Source of the DNA: Anaerolineae bacterium
Lineage (GTDB): Bacteria > Chloroflexota > Anaerolineae > UBA1429
Direction: 5' to 3'
NCBI GenBank assembly: GCA_016928125.1
Contig: JAFGLK010000123.1
Location: 1-16,806 of the forward strand
DNA length: 16,806 nucleotides
Part shown: piece after piece, positions 15,127 to 16,806 of the stretch
How the letters are laid out: every line of letters starts with the position of its first letter
How positions within the stretch are numbered: position 1 is the first letter of the stretch
Notes under the pieces: model-generated
Told to the model about the DNA's origin: nothing
What the model saw: only the letters and a program-made list of their open reading frames with translations
Databases searched by the model: none
Position numbers and translations under genes: made by a program

Positions 15127-15159
15127 TCTCCCTCCGCCTTCGCCACGTTGAGCTCGCTG

Positions 15160-16191
15160 TCATCGTCCCTTTCGAGAACGGAAAGGACGCCATCTTCGTC
15201 TGTGCATGCGCATCTCGCGCCAGAGAGGTCCGTACACATAGGTAAGCACCTCGCGTCCCAAGCGCCCTTCAAACAGGATGCCAGCGCCCTTGCTCTGGGA
15301 GAGCTCGATCTCACGCCGGGTTCCCATGAGTGCCAGGGAGGTCCCAAAACCACCTGACTGATTCACTGCCAGGATCACCTTCTCCTCGCCATAGTCCCGG
15401 CTCAGTTCTTGGCGCAGTCGGCGAGCGTTCTCAACCGCATCCACTCGTGGCGTGGTCACGACAATCCAGAGGTCCACCTCGTTCTGCAGAGAAGACACCA
15501 TGACCGGAGGCCAAGGCGTATCGACCACGGTAAGAACGTAATGAGATACCTGAGTCTGGAGATAGCGCGAAACCTGGACTGAAGGGAGCAGCCTCACCTG
15601 ATCATAGTCCATGGGATAGAGCGAGACCCCCCCGAATTCGGGTGGCTCCAACTCGGGCGTTGAGACCAAGTCATACAGCGAAGGAACTTCATCAAACCCC
15701 AACAGCGCCTGCAAAGCCGAGTTCCCGTAGGTCAGCTCGAACAATGCCGTAGGCAGCGAAGCGAGTTCTTTGGTTTGCTCCACAAAGTGCAAGGCCGTAT
15801 CCAGCGCCAGGGAGGTCTTGCCCGTTCCGCCTGAATAGGACGTGAAGGCGATCGTGCGTTTGGGCGGCAGCGGACGCCTTCTCTGCCGCAATCGCTCGGT
15901 GGCCAGAAACCGGTTGGGGTCATCCAGGAATTCACTCGAAGAGCAGACCTTGAGAGGGGCGTTCTCAAGCAGGCGTCGAACTAACTCTGGCGAGAAAGGG
16001 TGCGCGATGAGATCGGCATAATCGACGATTGCGAGCTGCATGTCCGGGAGGGCCTCGTAGATCTTGCCGGTCGTCAGGACAGAAGTGCAATCGAGGCTAT
16101 CTGCAGAGCGCGAGCCACTACCTGTGGCTGACGCATGATCCCTCAATATGTCAAACACGGCACGCTCTTTGGTGGCTACGAGCACTTTCAT
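15160..16191 (-). CDS. cpaE: TadZ/CpaE-like ParA-family protein, P-loop lysine retained
   Basis: A 343-residue paralogue of the next gene and first gene of the operon. It has a receiver-like N terminus (about 1-105, starting MKVLVATKER) and a ParA/MinD-like domain with P-loop SGGTGKTS (120-127), where Lys125 is kept though the signature lysine before GG is again Ser. The switch region is degenerate (ELTYGNSA), but a VVDTPW Walker-B-like element is present. The C terminus is strongly basic (rich in Arg/Lys over the last 20 residues), which could bind membrane phospholipids or nucleic acid. It is expected to hold or direct the Tad machine in the cell. The ATG at 16191 lies about 87 bases after the predicted transcription start. 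Its ribosome-binding site is weak (AGAGA-type). Confidence 0.86.
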   Translation of the reverse strand: MKVLVATKERAVFDILRDHASATGSGSRSADSLDCTSVLTTGKIYEALPDMQLAIVDYADLIAHPFSPELVRRLLENAPLKVCSSSEFLDDPNRFLATERLRQRRRPLPPKRTIAFTSYSGGTGKTSLALDTALHFVEQTKELASLPTALFELTYGNSALQALLGFDEVPSLYDLVSTPELEPPEFGGVSLYPMDYDQVRLLPSVQVSRYLQTQVSHYVLTVVDTPWPPVMVSSLQNEVDLWIVVTTPRVDAVENARRLRQELSRDYGEEKVILAVNQSGGFGTSLALMGTRREIELSQSKGAGILFEGRLGREVLTYVYGPLWREMRMHRRRWRPFRSRKGR

Positions 16192-16284
16192 ATAGGCGCA
16201 TCTCTTTCCGTGGGAACAGTGGACCTAGAGTCTGGCGACCATGCCCTGGCTGATCGATCGCTCCCTCATCTTGTTCTAGGCCGG

Positions 16285-16313
16285 ATTCTAGGCTTGATCA
16301 ACAACCCTGTCAA
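16285..16313 (-). promoter_or_regulatory. Sigma-70-type promoter of the tad operon
   Basis: On the minus strand TTGACA (16308-16313) is perfect and TAGAAT (16285-16290) matches 5/6, with a 17-base spacer. Expected start is near 16278, leaving a leader of about 87 bases before the first cpaE-like gene. All genes down to 6465 follow on the same strand with short gaps or overlaps, so this may drive the whole operon. Confidence 0.8.
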
Positions 16314-16557
16314 CCAAGCTCCGATGCCAAGATGGACTTTTCCGTGCTCAGAACGTGTTTCTTCTCTTCCAGGATACTTTTGTACAAGAAGAGACAGGCT
16401 TTTCCGCGCCAGCGTAGCCCCCTCAAGCCGACGCGCATCCCCTGCTGGCCATGTTCGTACTGTGCTCTCTGGCTCTAGCTTGCACAGGCACGCCGCCCAA
16501 GCGCCAGGCTCAGCCCAACATACCCATTAAACGACATCCGCGGTCCAGCTGCTAGAC

Positions 16558-16595
16558 AATCTTGTAGCAAGATTCCCACATTTTGCTGACAAAAT
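16558..16595. promoter_or_regulatory. Two adjacent palindromes, possible operator pair
   Basis: AATCTTG-TAG-CAAGATT (16558-16574) is a perfect 7-3-7 inverted repeat and ATTTTG-CTGA-CAAAAT (16580-16595) a perfect 6-4-6 one. Their centres are about 21.5 bases apart, two turns of B-DNA. They lie just upstream of the plus-strand promoter candidate and about 245 bases upstream of the tad promoter. The binding protein is unknown. Confidence 0.45.
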
Positions 16596-16609
16596 ACCGA
16601 CATGCTTCG

Positions 16610-16638
16610 TTGCACAGAATGTGGACTGTCAGTATAAT
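16610..16638 (+). promoter_or_regulatory. Promoter candidate for the right-end plus-strand gene
   Basis: TTGCAC (16610-16615), a 17-base spacer and a perfect TATAAT (16633-16638). The -35 matches only about half of the consensus, so an activator at the upstream palindromes could be needed. Confidence 0.5.
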
Positions 16639-16744
16639 CGGGACCATCTCGTGGCGTCGAGAGGGCGCCCTCATGGCTATCTTGTGGGCTCAGCAGTGAA
16701 CCCATCTGTCGTCTAGGTTGACCCGTGCGTGGTTGGAGTCGCTC

Positions 16745-16806
16745 ATGGTCAAGCCCCCGAATCATCGCTCACTCCGGCTGGCCCTGATGTCGGGAGTCAA
16801 GAGGCG
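16745..16806 (+). CDS. Possible start of an unidentified plus-strand gene (3' partial)
   Basis: An ATG at 16745 has TTGGAG six bases before it and opens a frame that runs off the window. The visible 20 residues are basic (MVKPPNHRS...) followed by the beginning of a more hydrophobic stretch, which could be a signal peptide or membrane anchor, but this is too short to judge. It lies about 100 bases after the promoter candidate at 16610-16638. No function can be given. Confidence 0.35.
   Translation, partial: MVKPPNHRSLRLALMSGVKR

Larger units (their letters stand above)
16192..16744. other. Intergenic regulatory region between the tad operon and a plus-strand gene
   Basis: No convincing gene is seen in these 553 bases. 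They hold the tad promoter (16285-16313, -), a TTGTACAA palindrome (16380-16387) bracketed by 7 bp inverted arms (16363-16369 and 16388-16394), two further palindromes (16558-16595) and a plus-strand promoter candidate (16610-16638). A minus-strand ORF at 16475-16765 is judged non-coding. Confidence 0.6.

Noticed and set aside
16475..16765. 96-residue minus-strand ORF in the right intergenic region
   Set aside because: No ribosome-binding site or recognisable family, and it overlaps the palindromes and a plus-strand promoter candidate.
1..16806. CRISPR array, insertion sequence or prophage
   Set aside because: No direct-repeat array, transposase, integrase or terminal inverted repeats were seen. 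The tRNA pair shows no adjacent attachment-type duplication.

Overview
The window looks like a piece of a moderately GC-rich bacterial chromosome, most likely a monoderm member of the Chloroflexota (Anaerolineae-like). This is inferred from three things. A Tad/Flp pilus locus has no outer-membrane secretin or pilotin gene. A tryptophan T-box leader sits in front of a stand-alone trpB2-type gene. The pilus genes carry unusual extracellular domains (SdrD-B-like, FnIII-like). No database search was possible, so the taxonomy is an inference.

Left part (1-6400), housekeeping. The end of a secreted-type DNRLRE-like protein (2-136, +) meets, across a very strong hairpin, a short-chain dehydrogenase (228-1019, -) whose catalytic Tyr and Lys are replaced. 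Divergent from it is folC (1296-2657, +) with a good promoter. folC is convergent with serA (2662-4239, -), with four bases between the stop codons. serA lies downstream of a trpB2-type tryptophan synthase beta gene (4313-5671, -). The trpB leader holds a consensus promoter, a T-box riboswitch with a UGG (Trp) specifier and UGGC acceptor-binding sequence, and an intrinsic terminator. trpB and serA are probably one unit, so tryptophan starvation could raise both the enzyme that joins serine to indole and the first enzyme of serine synthesis. Upstream lie tRNA-Gly(UCC) and tRNA-Pro(UGG), whose promoter is superimposed on the terminator of the next operon.

Right part (6405-16313), a Tad pilus operon on the minus strand. 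Reading from its promoter (TTGACA-17-TAGAAT at 16285-16313), the order is: two TadZ/CpaE-like ParA-family proteins, CpaB/RcpC with extra extracellular domains, TadA (ATPase), TadB and TadC (platform), two 61-residue Flp-type pilins, a TadV-type prepilin peptidase, three TadE-like pseudopilins, and an intrinsic terminator at 6405-6436. TadA drives assembly through TadB/TadC. The peptidase would process the two pilins and three pseudopilins. CpaB probably acts on the outer face of the membrane, and the TadZ/CpaE proteins would position the machine.

Right end (16192-16806): a 550-base intergenic region with the operon promoter, two perfect palindromes about two helical turns apart, a likely plus-strand promoter, and the probable start of a new plus-strand gene.
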